From CAZKBP01 sp964551015 (lineage in GTDB: Bacteria; Bacteroidota; Bacteroidia; Cytophagales; Microscillaceae): a stretch of 64,000 nucleotides of DNA. Of the stretch, positions 49,186 through 56,842 are shown in pieces (within the stretch, counting starts at the first letter, position 1; every line of letters begins with the position of its first letter). The stretch spans positions 1 to 64,000 of the forward strand of contig CAZKBP010000001.1 in NCBI GenBank assembly GCA_964551015.1, written 5' to 3'. The translations under genes were made by a program, and so were the position numbers. The notes beneath the pieces were generated by a model that made no database searches, was not told where the DNA came from, and worked only from the letters and a program-made list of their open reading frames with translations.

Positions 49186-49546
49186 AGGATTTTTGTTTTT
49201 AGTTTAATTAAAGACCAAAATTATATGATGATAACCAATTTTATCCTTAAGCTTGCTGCAATCCTTTATTGCAAGTTTTAGGACGAGATTTCAAGAAAAA
49301 TGCTGATAATAATGAAAGAAACAGGTGAAGAACCCTTCGTAGTTTGTGAGATTTTTAAATCAAAAGAATGTACGACGATTGAGACAAGATGTTTTAAAAT
49401 GAAGACATTAATTCGAGAAACTCTTCTATTTCTTATCAGTTAAAAATAGTAAGAAACAGAAAAGCTGTAAAAAGCTGTACGAAAAAGCAGTAAAATTCTT
49501 GAATTATTCGTATTTTTACCTAGAAAAGTTAAACACCAACACATAT
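49186..49546. other. Divergent intergenic region, ugd and acyl-CoA dehydrogenase
   Basis: About 360 AT-rich bases. It contains the minus-strand -7 box for ugd. Nothing else was recognised; the short frames have no protein character. Confidence 0.4.
49216..49223 (-). promoter_or_regulatory. Bacteroidota-type -7 box for the ugd cluster
   Basis: The minus strand reads TAATTTTG, a full TAnnTTTG match, 31 bases ahead of the ugd ATG. A TTGG 15 bases before it is a poor -33. Confidence 0.5.
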
Positions 49547-50698
49547 ATGGAAGCAGTAATTCTCGATAATAGAAAAGAAATATTGGCCGAAATTCGCCAA
49601 AGTGTGAAAGATTTTGGTCAAAAGCATATTGTACCAAATATGCGTGAATGGGACGAAAAGCAAATTTTTCCCGTCGAACTCTTTAAGCAACTCGGAACCA
49701 TGGGAATCATGGGGATGCTCGTGCCCGAAAGCTACGGTGGAGCCGGCCTGGGTTACATGGAATATGTAACCGCCATCGTAGAATTATCCAAAGTTGATCC
49801 ATCCATCGGCCTCTCTATGGCGGCGCATAATTCGCTTTGCACCAACCATATTTTGATGTTTGGAAACGAAGAGCAAAAACAAAAATACCTACCCAAACTA
49901 GCTACCGCCGAATGGATCGGTGCCTGGGGACTCACCGAGCCCAACACCGGATCTGACGCTGGGAATATGCGTACCACTGCCGTGCAAGACGGCGACTATT
50001 GGGTCATCAATGGAGCCAAAAACTTTATTACCCACGGTAAATCTGGCGATGTGGCCGTGGTCATTGCGCGTACCGGAGAAGTGGGCGATTCCCACGGAAT
50101 GACCGCCTTCGTGATAGAGCGTGGAACCCCTGGTTTTGCCAGTGGTAAAAAAGAAGATAAACTCGGAATGCGTGCTTCCGAAACCGCGGAAATGATTTTC
50201 GATAACTGCCGAATTCATAAAGACCAAATTTTAGGTAAAATCGGCGACGGCTTTATCCAATCTATGAAAATTTTGGACGGGGGTAGAATCTCTATCGCTG
50301 CCCTTTCTCTAGGAACAGCCATGGGTGCTTATGAAGCCGCACTTGCTTACTCCAAAGAAAGACAGCAATTCAACAAGCCGATTTCCAGCTTTCAAGCCAT
50401 TGCTTTTAAACTAGCCGATATGGCCACGGAAATCGACGCAGCCGAACTGCTTACCTACCGTGCCGCCGAGATGAAAGATGCGGGGCAAAACGTGAACAAA
50501 GAATCTTCTATGGCCAAGTACTACGCTTCGGAAGTTTCGGTCAGAGTAGCCAACGAAGCGGTACAAATCTTTGGCGGTTATGGCTTTGTCAAAGACTTTC
50601 CGGTGGAGAAGTTTTATCGTGATTGCAAGCTTTGTACGATCGGTGAAGGTACCTCAGAGATTCAAAAAATCGTGATCTCAAGAGCGATCCTGAAGTAA
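49547..50698 (+). CDS. Acyl-CoA dehydrogenase
   Basis: A 383-residue flavoprotein that forms the 2,3-double bond in acyl-CoA. The start is taken at 49547 (MEAVILDNRKEILAEIRQSV) because upstream residues are not family-like. FAD motif GAWGLTEPNTGSDAGNMRTT, KNFITHGKSGDVAVVIAR, DKLGMRASETAEMIFDNCRI, DGGRISIAALSLGTAMGAYE, RQQFNKPISSFQAIAFKLAD, and catalytic Glu in the IGEGTSEIQKIVISRA end. The type fits short-chain or butyryl-CoA dehydrogenases. Its end is followed by a terminator. Confidence 0.96.
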   Translation: MEAVILDNRKEILAEIRQSVKDFGQKHIVPNMREWDEKQIFPVELFKQLGTMGIMGMLVPESYGGAGLGYMEYVTAIVELSKVDPSIGLSMAAHNSLCTNHILMFGNEEQKQKYLPKLATAEWIGAWGLTEPNTGSDAGNMRTTAVQDGDYWVINGAKNFITHGKSGDVAVVIARTGEVGDSHGMTAFVIERGTPGFASGKKEDKLGMRASETAEMIFDNCRIHKDQILGKIGDGFIQSMKILDGGRISIAALSLGTAMGAYEAALAYSKERQQFNKPISSFQAIAFKLADMATEIDAAELLTYRAAEMKDAGQNVNKESSMAKYYASEVSVRVANEAVQIFGGYGFVKDFPVEKFYRDCKLCTIGEGTSEIQKIVISRAILK

Positions 50699-50726
50699 AT
50701 GAATTGATATCAACGATAGATCAAAG

Positions 50727-50762
50727 AATCCAATGTTTCTATGAAAGAAGCATTGGATTTTT
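50727..50762 (+). terminator. Terminator after the acyl-CoA dehydrogenase gene
   Basis: AATCCAATG (50727-50735) pairs with CATTGGATT (50751-50759), with an inner TTCT/AGAA stem, followed by TTTTC. Confidence 0.85.
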
Positions 50763-50794
50763 CTTTGGTAAATCTTGATAAGCGTAGTTTACAT

Positions 50795-51499
50795 TTATCC
50801 GAATAAAATCTCCACTACCCGCTCTTTCTGCCCTCTACTAATGGGCACGTGGTAGCCTTGCACCTCCAGCAGATTACCGTCCAGACTATTGACTTGCTGC
50901 TTGGCGACGATATAAGATTTATGTACTCTCAGGAAATGACTTTCGGGAAGCTTGGCTTCAAGATTCTTAAGAGATTCTAATACAATGTAAACGTGGTTTT
51001 TGGTAATCATCTTCACGTATTCTTTCAAACCTTCTACCAGAACCAAATCCGAGAGGGCGATTTTGTGCATCTTTCCCTCGGCTTTGACGGAGAGGAAATG
51101 CCCCTCTAGCGAGCTATGACCAAGCAAAGATTTTGATTGGCTATTCCAATGTTCCTGCGCTTTTTGAATGGTCTGTAAAAAGCGCTCGAAAGAAAAAGGT
51201 TTTACCAAATAATCCAGTGCCTGAAGTTCAAAGGCTTCCACGGCATAGTCAGAGTAGGCCGTGGTAAATACAGTCAGTGGGGGATTTCTCAGGGTTTTTA
51301 GCAGCTGGTTGCCCTTGAGCAGAGGCATTTGTATATCAAGAAAGAGTAGGTCTATCTCGGTATTCTGTAGTATTTCCAGAGCTTCGAGGGCTTGTTTTAC
51401 CTTGCCTACAATTTCCAAATCATCCAGTCGCTTGATGTATTCTTCCAAGAGATTGAGTGCCAAGTACTCGTCATCTACCAAAAGGACTTTCTTTTTCAT
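50795..51499 (-). CDS. LytTR-family response regulator
   Basis: A 234-residue regulator with an N-terminal receiver (Asp55 in LLFLDIQMP; acidic pocket LLVDDEY; Lys in LDYLVKPFSFERF) and a C-terminal LytTR DNA-binding domain (about 130-234: FLSVKAEGKMHKIALSDLVL, ITKNHVYIVLESLKNLEAKL, FLRVHKSYIVAKQQVNSLDG). The AlgR/LytR arrangement controls target genes on phosphorylation. The start overlaps the kinase gene by four bases, so they are a two-component pair. Targets are unknown. Confidence 0.95.
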   Translation of the reverse strand: MKKKVLLVDDEYLALNLLEEYIKRLDDLEIVGKVKQALEALEILQNTEIDLLFLDIQMPLLKGNQLLKTLRNPPLTVFTTAYSDYAVEAFELQALDYLVKPFSFERFLQTIQKAQEHWNSQSKSLLGHSSLEGHFLSVKAEGKMHKIALSDLVLVEGLKEYVKMITKNHVYIVLESLKNLEAKLPESHFLRVHKSYIVAKQQVNSLDGNLLEVQGYHVPISRGQKERVVEILFG

Positions 51500-52596
51500 G
51501 TATGTTGGATTTGAAGCTTTACCTGAAAATGGGTATGAAAATCTTGCACGACGAGGCTGGCTCGTTTACCGTAGTTCAGGGCGAGTCTTTCTTGGATATT
51601 CGCCAGGCCCACCCCTCCGACTTGATCTTTCTCCTGAGGGCTGGAGTCTTTGCTGTTTTCGGTTTGAAAGATAAAAGCATTTTGATTCAGATGCATTGCA
51701 ACACGAGCGTAAGCCTGAGGATTCGTATCAAAATCCCCGTGTTTGAAGCAATTTTCCACCAAGGGTAGCAAGAGCATCGGCTCAATCCAAAAATCCTGAG
51801 CAGCTTCCCGGGGAGGTTCCTGGAAGTGGATGCTGAGCGGGTCTTCACTACGCATTTGGTAGAGCTCAATGTACTTTTGAATCTGAGCGATCTCGGAGCT
51901 TAGAAGTACTTTCTCTTGCTTACTTTCGTAAATAGAATAACGGAGCAACTCGGACAGCCGTAAGATCATATGAGGCGCTAAATCAGATTTGACCAGTGCC
52001 AGAGAATAAATATTATTCAGCGTGTTGAATAGAAAATGCGGGTTAATTTGCGCTTTCAGGTAAGTCAATTGGGCGGATTGAAACTCGTTGATTTTTTGTA
52101 AAGAATGCCACTCTTCTAAATAGCGATTTTCTAGCAAGCGATACAAAGTGCTGATTAATAGCGTTATAAACATGGTCAACCAAACGAGCACGGTAATCCG
52201 AGAAGCTGGGTAAGGCAAATTCAATAGAATGGGAGGGTCGGGTAGCATCAGCTTTATAAAAATCCTGAGCCAACTCGTCGCTATCCAGAGTAAGGTAGTA
52301 CTAAGGGCGAAATACACGTAGCGCTTCTTTTCTAGCAAGCGATCTACCAACCACACATTCACATAAAAAGCCAAAATTAAGATCGGGAAATTGGCAATAA
52401 CTATCAACAAAGTGAATTGCGTACTAAAATAATAATCCAGCAAAAAAATAGTAATTGCTATCACCGAGAGCCAAAGCACCACGTGTACCGTGGGCCAAAC
52501 CCGGCTAGGGGTTTTGGATCTGTTGATTTTGAGTGAATTTTCCACTGAGCGTGAAGATAAACTTCTTTTTACTCTGGAAAAAAGATTTTCAACCAT
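51496..52596 (-). CDS. LytS-type membrane histidine kinase
   Basis: A 366-residue sensor kinase of the LytS/YehU (His_kinase, PF06580) type. An N-terminal membrane module with four hydrophobic segments (about 38-56, 62-86, 92-115, 133-153) is followed by the kinase core with phospho-His187 in QINPHFLFNTLNNIYSLALV and an ATP-binding part (LLPLVENCFKHG, GGVGLANIQERL). There is no large extracellular sensor, so the membrane part itself is probably the sensor. Paired with the LytTR regulator. Confidence 0.95.
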   Translation of the reverse strand: MVENLFSRVKRSLSSRSVENSLKINRSKTPSRVWPTVHVVLWLSVIAITIFLLDYYFSTQFTLLIVIANFPILILAFYVNVWLVDRLLEKKRYVYFALSTTLLWIATSWLRIFIKLMLPDPPILLNLPYPASRITVLVWLTMFITLLISTLYRLLENRYLEEWHSLQKINEFQSAQLTYLKAQINPHFLFNTLNNIYSLALVKSDLAPHMILRLSELLRYSIYESKQEKVLLSSEIAQIQKYIELYQMRSEDPLSIHFQEPPREAAQDFWIEPMLLLPLVENCFKHGDFDTNPQAYARVAMHLNQNAFIFQTENSKDSSPQEKDQVGGVGLANIQERLALNYGKRASLVVQDFHTHFQVKLQIQHT

Positions 52597-52731
52597 AGGC
52601 TATTTCCTTTCAATGAACGTACCTATTTCATCTACGAACGCGAAGCCCCTCCGTTGATAGAAAAACTCGCCCCATTGGTTGAAAATATTCGTGATTGACT
52701 GGCCAAGAAGCTTTCTTTGAAATAAAAACTG

Positions 52732-53550
52732 ATGATCTACACCACATTTCAAGCTGATTTTGGCCTATTGCTAATCTGGGGATTCATTTTTTTGTTGATG
52801 ATCTCGAGATATTTACTTTTTGCGGGGGGAGCCTACTGGGTCTGCTACGTTTGGAAAAAAGACAAATTACTAGCCCGCAGAATTCAAAAACAAGCACCCA
52901 AACCACAATCCATTCGTCTGGAGATTTACCATTCTTTGCAAACCGCATTGATCTTCGCCTGCTTGGGCTTGATACTGCGTTTGCTGAGGGTTAATGGGTA
53001 CAGTCAAGTCTATTTTGATCTGGAGAGCTATGGCTACGGGTACAGTGCTTTTTCTTTTCTGCTCTTGATTTTTCTGCACGATGCTTACTTTTATTGGGTG
53101 CATCGGGGAATGCATTATTTTTCCTGGGGAATACGCTGGCATCAAATTCACCACCGTTCGCATAATCCTAGTCCTTGGGCGGCTTTTTCTTTTCATCCCG
53201 CAGAAGCGTTGCTTGAATTTGCCTTTGCGCCGCTGATTGTACTGGTGCTGCCTTTACATCCACTGGTGCTGTTCTCGTTTGCCACTTGGGCTTTGACTTG
53301 GAATATCATTGGGCACTTAGGCTATGAGTTATTTCCAGCAGGCTTCGTACATCATCCATTTTTTCGATGGTTCAATACTTCCACGCATCACAATTTACAC
53401 CATCAGAAAGCCCGCTACAATTATGGTTTGTACTTTAATTTTTGGGACACTTGGATGAAGACCAATGACCCAAACTACTTATCACAGTTTGATCTGCACG
53501 CGCGAGACCGTCAAGCAACGTCGCATTCAGAAATGGTTGAATCAAGCTAA
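52732..53550 (+). CDS. Sterol desaturase / fatty-acid hydroxylase family protein
   Basis: A 272-residue integral membrane di-iron enzyme. Histidine clusters: HDAYFYWVHRGMH, HQIHHRSHNPSPW, then STHHNLHHQKARYNYG with the FNFWDTW end. Hydrophobic segments at about 8-35, 65-80, 98-118 and 165-190. The group includes C-4 sterol oxidases, alkylglycerol monooxygenase-like and carotenoid/fatty-acid hydroxylases; the exact substrate cannot be told. It is divergent from the LytS gene, and a lipoprotein gene follows 100 bases later. Confidence 0.92.
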   Translation: MIYTTFQADFGLLLIWGFIFLLMISRYLLFAGGAYWVCYVWKKDKLLARRIQKQAPKPQSIRLEIYHSLQTALIFACLGLILRLLRVNGYSQVYFDLESYGYGYSAFSFLLLIFLHDAYFYWVHRGMHYFSWGIRWHQIHHRSHNPSPWAAFSFHPAEALLEFAFAPLIVLVLPLHPLVLFSFATWALTWNIIGHLGYELFPAGFVHHPFFRWFNTSTHHNLHHQKARYNYGLYFNFWDTWMKTNDPNYLSQFDLHARDRQATSHSEMVESS

Positions 53551-53650
53551 CCATTCATTGAAAAGTCACGGTACTTGGTTGAAAATCCACAACGAGGTGC
53601 CACCCGAAGCGTCTAAAAGTACATCATATCAAACCAAAAAAATCAACAAA

Positions 53651-54382
53651 ATGAAACTTAACAAAGCCCTTTATTTACCTTTGCTGATGACTAGTATTTT
53701 CTTGTTATCTTCCTGTAATGAAGAAGACGAAACAAGCCCAGTTTTGACCAACGAAGAAGTAGCTACTTCGGTAGAAGTAAGCCTAAGCCAAAGTGACGGC
53801 GGTTTGGCCATGGAAACAGAAACCTACGCTAAAACCACGGAAACCGAATATCAGAATATCGAAAGTAACTGCGACTACGGCACTTCCGATAGCCAAGTAA
53901 TTTCCAAGAGTGGCAACCAGAGAAGTTACAGCTTTACGCTTAATTATGACGCAGCCGCAAGCTGTAATAATTTTAACATCCCGACCTCGCTCCGTTTTAC
54001 TTCTTCTAGAAGTGGTTTTTACCAAGGACCGAAAATAGAGCATCAGGGTGGAGCCAGCAGTGATTTTGAACTGACGAATCTCAACCCTTTTGATCTTAGC
54101 CAAGACTACACTCTTAACGGTACGCATCAGTACAACGGTACTTTGGTTTACATGGGGCGTCAGCAAAATCGCGGTGTAAGTACACAAATCAACCTCACCG
54201 TTGAGAATCTAAGTGTAGACAAGCAAACCTATGAAATCCAGGGTGGTACAGGAACCTTTACACTCAATGCCACTGGGAGTGGGGGCAATACAGGAAGTTT
54301 TAGCGGAGCCATCCAATTTCTAGGAAACGGACAAGCAGAAGTTACGATCAACGGTGAAACCTTCCCGATTGATATTAACTAG
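53651..54382 (+). CDS. Hypothetical beta-rich lipoprotein
   Basis: A 243-residue lipoprotein; the start at 53651 gives MKLNKALYLPLLMTSIFLLS followed by a lipobox ending in Cys22 (LLSSC). An upstream in-frame ATG at 53465 lies within the previous gene and would put a charged stretch before the signal, so it is rejected. The mature part is Thr/Ser/Asn-rich with beta-strand repeats (LRFTSSRSGFYQGPKIEHQG, YTLNGTHQYNGTLVYMGR, GTFTLNATGSGGNTGSFSG). No known domain. Probably an outer-membrane-anchored protein. Confidence 0.8.
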   Translation: MKLNKALYLPLLMTSIFLLSSCNEEDETSPVLTNEEVATSVEVSLSQSDGGLAMETETYAKTTETEYQNIESNCDYGTSDSQVISKSGNQRSYSFTLNYDAAASCNNFNIPTSLRFTSSRSGFYQGPKIEHQGGASSDFELTNLNPFDLSQDYTLNGTHQYNGTLVYMGRQQNRGVSTQINLTVENLSVDKQTYEIQGGTGTFTLNATGSGGNTGSFSGAIQFLGNGQAEVTINGETFPIDIN

Positions 54383-54440
54383 TAGCATTCTTTTCGTTCT
54401 TCATTTTTAAATTTAGCTGTTTATTCCGAAAGCTCTGGGA

Positions 54441-55658
54441 CTAGTCCTCAGGGCTTTCTGCTGGTTGGGTGATAGGAAAATCAATGTAGAAAGTAGTGCC
54501 TTCCTCAGCCGAGCAAGTCGCGTTGATCTGACCCTGCAATTTTTGCACAGCCTTTTTAAGGAGTGTTAGGTTCAAGCTCCTGCTCTCGTAGCCTGTGATT
54601 TGAGCGTTTTTTTTCTTGGGAGAAAATACCTCATCTAAAACCTCTTGATTGAATTTGATAGCCCGACTCTGGATAACTAAGGCGCCCAAATTGCCCCGGT
54701 CTTCTGCGCTCACTTGTAAGGAAGGCGATTTGGAAGACGAAAGAGACTGAGCAAAAAGCGTGATGACTTTATCGAGAATCATTTGTAAAGTAGGACGATC
54801 CAGATACCAAGTGGGTAATTGCGTGCTAAGTAATCTGGCTTGAGCAGGAATTTGGCCGGCTTCCTTTGCTTGATGGAACATACTATCCAGTAAGGTCTGC
54901 AAATTGACTGGTTCCGATTTCAAGCTGTTTCCCGTTACGTGAGCAATTCTGAGGACGTCCCGAATTTGGGAAGCAACTAACTGGGTTTTTTCTGATATTT
55001 TTTTGAAAAGAGCAATAATTTCTGGTTGCAAGCTCTGGCTATGTTCTTCTAAGGCTATGCCCGCATAAGCCGAGATAGCTCTCAGTGGTGTGCGTAAATC
55101 GTGGGCAAGTGCATTCCCGAATTGGATAAAATCTTCATCGCGTTGCTGTAAGGCTTTTTTCAAAGTTTTTAGCCTGAGGTGGCTCTTTCTCAATTCTAGC
55201 ATCTGCACGGTGTGGTGAGCAAGGGTCTGGAGGGCTTGAATTTGCTCTTCATTGAGATGACGGGGTTGATAATCAATTACGCAAAGCGAACCTAGTCCAA
55301 GTCCCTTGGGGTCTAAGAGGGGCACGCCCGTGTAGAATACAATATTGGGGTCATCTGTTACCAATGGATTATCTTTAAATCTTTGGTCTTGGCGTGCATC
55401 GGGTACAATCAGGATATCTTCTGAGTTTTGAATCATCAGATTGCAGAAAGAGTACTCACGTGCTGTCTCTGGGAAAGAAAACCCAACTTTGGCCTTAAAC
55501 CATTGCCGTTTTTCGTCCACAAAGCTAATCAAAGAAGTAGGAGTTTGACAAATTTGCGAAGCAAGGTGGGCAATGTTATCATATCCCTTTTCGGGCGGGG
55601 TATCGAGAATATCGTACTCGGCTAAGGCTTGAAGCCTAAGTTGTTCGTCTTGTTGCAT
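54441..55658 (-). CDS. GAF-HisKA sensor kinase with degenerate ATPase domain
   Basis: A 405-residue soluble protein. An N-terminal GAF domain (about 25-155: YDNIAHLASQICQTPTSLIS, GVPLLDPKGLGLGSLCVIDY) and a HisKA helix with His186 in ALAHDLRTPL. The following region should be a HATPase_c domain, but the N box (N-L-x-x-N-A) reads LDKVITLFAQS without the Asn, the D-x-G-x-G box is missing (VIQSRAIKFNQEVLDEVF), and the G2 box is weak. The final GTTFYIDFP strand is preserved. The kinase may therefore be unable to bind ATP normally and act as a scaffold or phosphatase. It is divergent from a lone receiver gene at 56046, a likely partner. Confidence 0.82.
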   Translation of the reverse strand: MQQDEQLRLQALAEYDILDTPPEKGYDNIAHLASQICQTPTSLISFVDEKRQWFKAKVGFSFPETAREYSFCNLMIQNSEDILIVPDARQDQRFKDNPLVTDDPNIVFYTGVPLLDPKGLGLGSLCVIDYQPRHLNEEQIQALQTLAHHTVQMLELRKSHLRLKTLKKALQQRDEDFIQFGNALAHDLRTPLRAISAYAGIALEEHSQSLQPEIIALFKKISEKTQLVASQIRDVLRIAHVTGNSLKSEPVNLQTLLDSMFHQAKEAGQIPAQARLLSTQLPTWYLDRPTLQMILDKVITLFAQSLSSSKSPSLQVSAEDRGNLGALVIQSRAIKFNQEVLDEVFSPKKKNAQITGYESRSLNLTLLKKAVQKLQGQINATCSAEEGTTFYIDFPITQPAESPED

Positions 55659-56045
55659 AAGTTGGTGTCTGTCTATCAGTTAATATGTAATATCTTAACA
55701 ACCTGAAAGTCAGTTTGTGAGTTAAGTCATCACCTAATGAATTCAAACTACCTGATAAGCTAATTTTCGGAGCGCAATAGGGTTGAATTAGAATGGCTTT
55801 TATTTATAACATTTTATTAACAAACTTGTTACTAAAATTTTTTGTCTATATGTGTTAAAAAAATATATTATATACCTGATAAACTAATTTAGAGTTCACA
55901 AACTTATTTAGCAAAAATGCCAGGCTAGGGGTTTTGAATGAGAATTTTCGAGAGCGTTTTTCTATTTTTACTGCGTGAATGAAAGGAAATGACTTATTAC
56001 TTCAAAACTAATTAGCACGAGCGTAACAACACACCCTACAAAAAT
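55659..56045. other. Divergent intergenic region with direct repeats
   Basis: Two 18-bp direct repeats lie at 55749-55766 and 55873-55890 with one mismatch (TACCTGATAA-G/A-CTAATTT), 124 bases apart. They may be binding sites for a regulator of the flanking two-component genes. Otherwise AT-rich without a gene. Confidence 0.45.
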
Positions 56046-56450
56046 ATGGAAGAGAATTTCAAGTTGCTGATTTTTGATGATGATGATAATGAAATCACCC
56101 TCACAAGCCAAATTTTATCAAGACTCGATGCTCATATCAAAATTATTTCTTGTAATGCACCTCACCAAGCCGCCGAGAAAATGGATGAAAAACCCGCTCC
56201 CGACTTGATTCTATTGGATATCAATATGCCTCATCTCAACGGTTTCGAGTTGTTAGCTCAGATTAAAAGTCATGTAGTATGGAAAGAAAGTCAGGTGCTG
56301 ATGTTTTCTTCCTCAGATCTCGAGCGAGACCGTGCCCTCAGTAAGCAGTTGGGTGCAGATGATTTTATTAGCAAACCCGTTGACTATCAAGACTTTAAAA
56401 AAGTGTTGGGAGGTATATACCAGAAGTGGATTTTGCCTCGAATCAATTGA
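56046..56450 (+). CDS. Single-domain response regulator
   Basis: A 134-residue CheY-like receiver without an output domain. The acidic pocket is in FDDDDNEITLT, phosphorylation site Asp58 in LILLDINMP, and conserved Lys110 in FISKPVDY; Ser at the usual Thr/Ser place (FSSSDLERD). It is divergent from the GAF-HisKA gene, so a phosphorelay between them is possible but would depend on whether that kinase is active. Confidence 0.93.
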   Translation: MEENFKLLIFDDDDNEITLTSQILSRLDAHIKIISCNAPHQAAEKMDEKPAPDLILLDINMPHLNGFELLAQIKSHVVWKESQVLMFSSSDLERDRALSKQLGADDFISKPVDYQDFKKVLGGIYQKWILPRIN

Positions 56451-56570
56451 TATTTTCTAACCAGATTACTCCCTCCTAAAAACCAGCTCCCATTTTACGT
56501 GGATTTGCCTTAACAAGCCATTAACAGCAAAAACCTTCCGAAACGGACAAGGATTACGAAGATTTTTGTG

Positions 56571-56578
56571 TATATTTG
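56571..56578 (+). promoter_or_regulatory. Bacteroidota-type -7 box in front of a possible small RNA
   Basis: TATATTTG is a full TAnnTTTG match. Transcription starting near 56585 would run about 155 bases to the terminator at 56713-56741. Confidence 0.4.
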
Positions 56579-56585
56579 ATCAAAA

Positions 56586-56741
56586 GCTCGAGAAAAATAT
56601 TCGATCTTACAAGGTTAAGAAAAAGTATTAAAAGTAACTTTCTTACGATCTTTTACGAATATATTAATATATAAAATACGTGTTTTTTAAGTGGTTTTTA
56701 GATTCTGAAAATTAGAGAGCCAGATGGCTCTCTATTTTTTT
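56586..56741 (+). ncRNA. Candidate small structured RNA
   Basis: No open frame is present in this segment. A rod-like fold can be drawn: ATATTCG (56597-56603) with CGAATAT (56656-56662), and inside it TAAGAAA (56616-56622) with TTTCTTA (56639-56645). The segment starts after a -7 box and ends with a terminator. It could be a small RNA or the leader of the ViaA-like gene that begins 100 bases later. Confidence 0.35.
56713..56741 (+). terminator. Rho-independent terminator
   Basis: AGAGAGCC (56714-56721) pairs with GGCTCTCT (56726-56733) around AGAT, followed by ATTTTTTT. It lies far (260 bases) from the receiver gene end, which suggests that it serves a separate short transcript. Confidence 0.8.
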
Positions 56742-56842
56742 GGATTTTTCTCACCTTCTAAGCTGACAATTTGGTAGATGTTTAGTTATGAATACAGCAG
56801 AACCCTTAGCTTAAAAAAACCTTTGCTTATCATTACAAATTT

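Noticed and set aside
49499..49546. Upstream ATG for the acyl-CoA dehydrogenase
   Set aside because: The added residues are not family-like; ATG at 49547 gives the usual length.
53465..53650. Upstream start for the lipoprotein gene
   Set aside because: It overlaps the hydroxylase gene and would bury the lipoprotein signal behind 62 charged residues.
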